Positions 21,128 to 21,211 of a stretch of 21,211 nucleotides of DNA are shown here, piece by piece (positions within the stretch are counted from its first letter, which is position 1; the number at the start of each line of letters is the position of its first letter). A model generated the notes under the pieces. It had not been told where the DNA came from and searched no databases. It was given only the letters and a program-made list of their open reading frames with translations. The position numbers and the translations under genes were made by a program. The DNA lies in the NCBI GenBank assembly GCA_051891435.1, contig JBJFFE010000005.1, forward strand, positions 1 to 21,211, read 5' to 3'. This DNA is from UMGS1933 sp051891435 (lineage in GTDB: Bacteria; Bacillota; Clostridia; TANB77; CAG-508).

Positions 21128-21154
21128 AAAAAAAAGAAACATAAAAATGTTTCT
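21128..21154 (-). terminator. rRNA operon terminator
   Basis: On the minus strand an 8-bp stem, AGAAACAT/ATGTTTCT (21135-21142 with 21147-21154), is followed by a run of at least seven T residues. It lies 12 bp beyond the 5S rRNA 3' end. Confidence 0.88.
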
Positions 21155-21166
21155 AAATAAAAAAAA

Positions 21167-21211
21167 TCTGGCAACTTCCTATCTTCCCAGCAGGGTAACC
21201 CACAAGTATTT
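21167..21211 (-). rRNA. rrf: 5S rRNA, 3' end (partial)
   Basis: The minus strand reads ACTTGTGGGTTACCCTGCTG then GGAAGATAGGAAGTTGCCAGA, which is the 3' part of a Firmicute 5S rRNA. About 45 of the roughly 117 nt are in the window; the gene continues off the right edge. It implies an rRNA operon on the minus strand immediately to the right. Confidence 0.9.

Overview
The window is AT-rich, with TTA/ATA/AGA-type codon use, strong AGGAGG ribosome-binding sites and classical TTGACA/TATAAT promoters. Its gene content is that of a spore-forming low-GC Firmicute, most likely an uncultured member of the Clostridia: CotF-like coat proteins, sortase, MecA-like adaptor, the MEP-pathway IspH, MreBCD/PBP2/MinC, and an rpmG-secE-nusG-rplKAJL cluster with an L10 leader. 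The species cannot be named from the sequence alone.

Layout from left to right. 1-2985: a hairpin repeat, an M15-type peptidoglycan peptidase gene needing two +1 frame corrections, a small GC-richer membrane ORF of foreign look, a sortase and ispH, all on the minus strand. 3125-5081: a plus-strand gene for a 651-residue protein of unknown function, with one +1 frame correction near its start. 5086-8178: the minus-strand elongasome operon DUF4321-radC-mreB-(hairpin repeat)-mreC. 8371-9983: a plus-strand MecA-like gene converging on an M23 peptidase gene. 10240-11021: two direct copies of a second hairpin repeat flanking a two-gene coat-protein operon. 11086-14356: mreD-mrdA-minC. 14519-15622: a plus-strand HExxH protein. 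15672-19537: the ribosomal/transcription cluster, with two copies of a third hairpin repeat in its intergenic gaps. 19716-21031: an unknown gene followed by a flavin reductase gene that again needs a +1 correction. 21167-21211: the 3' end of a 5S rRNA gene on the minus strand, so an rRNA operon lies to the right.

Main discovery. Three genes in the window look frameshifted, at four points in total. At every point the zero-frame codon is CGG followed by A, and dropping the C (reading NNY-C-GGA, Gly) restores the reading frame. In two of the genes the restored frame also recovers family-diagnostic motifs: the WVHFD zinc-ligand motif plus a peptidoglycan-binding domain, and the WCGVKTG region of flavin reductases. 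I checked the CGG triplets on the sense strand of the called genes. About 40 are out of frame and harmless, including many C-GGA cases with C in codon position 3. The only other in-frame CGG lies in the foreign-looking 91-codon ORF. The simplest reading is that CGG has lost its tRNA in this organism and that CGGA causes a +1 frameshift or is decoded as a quadruplet for Gly. Sequencing error or coincidental pseudogenes would not be expected to depend on reading phase.

Functionally, most of the window concerns cell-wall growth (MreBCD, PBP2, M15 and M23 peptidases, sortase), sporulation and translation. It is interspersed with three families of 100-125 bp hairpin repeats, two of which show compensatory base changes between copies.
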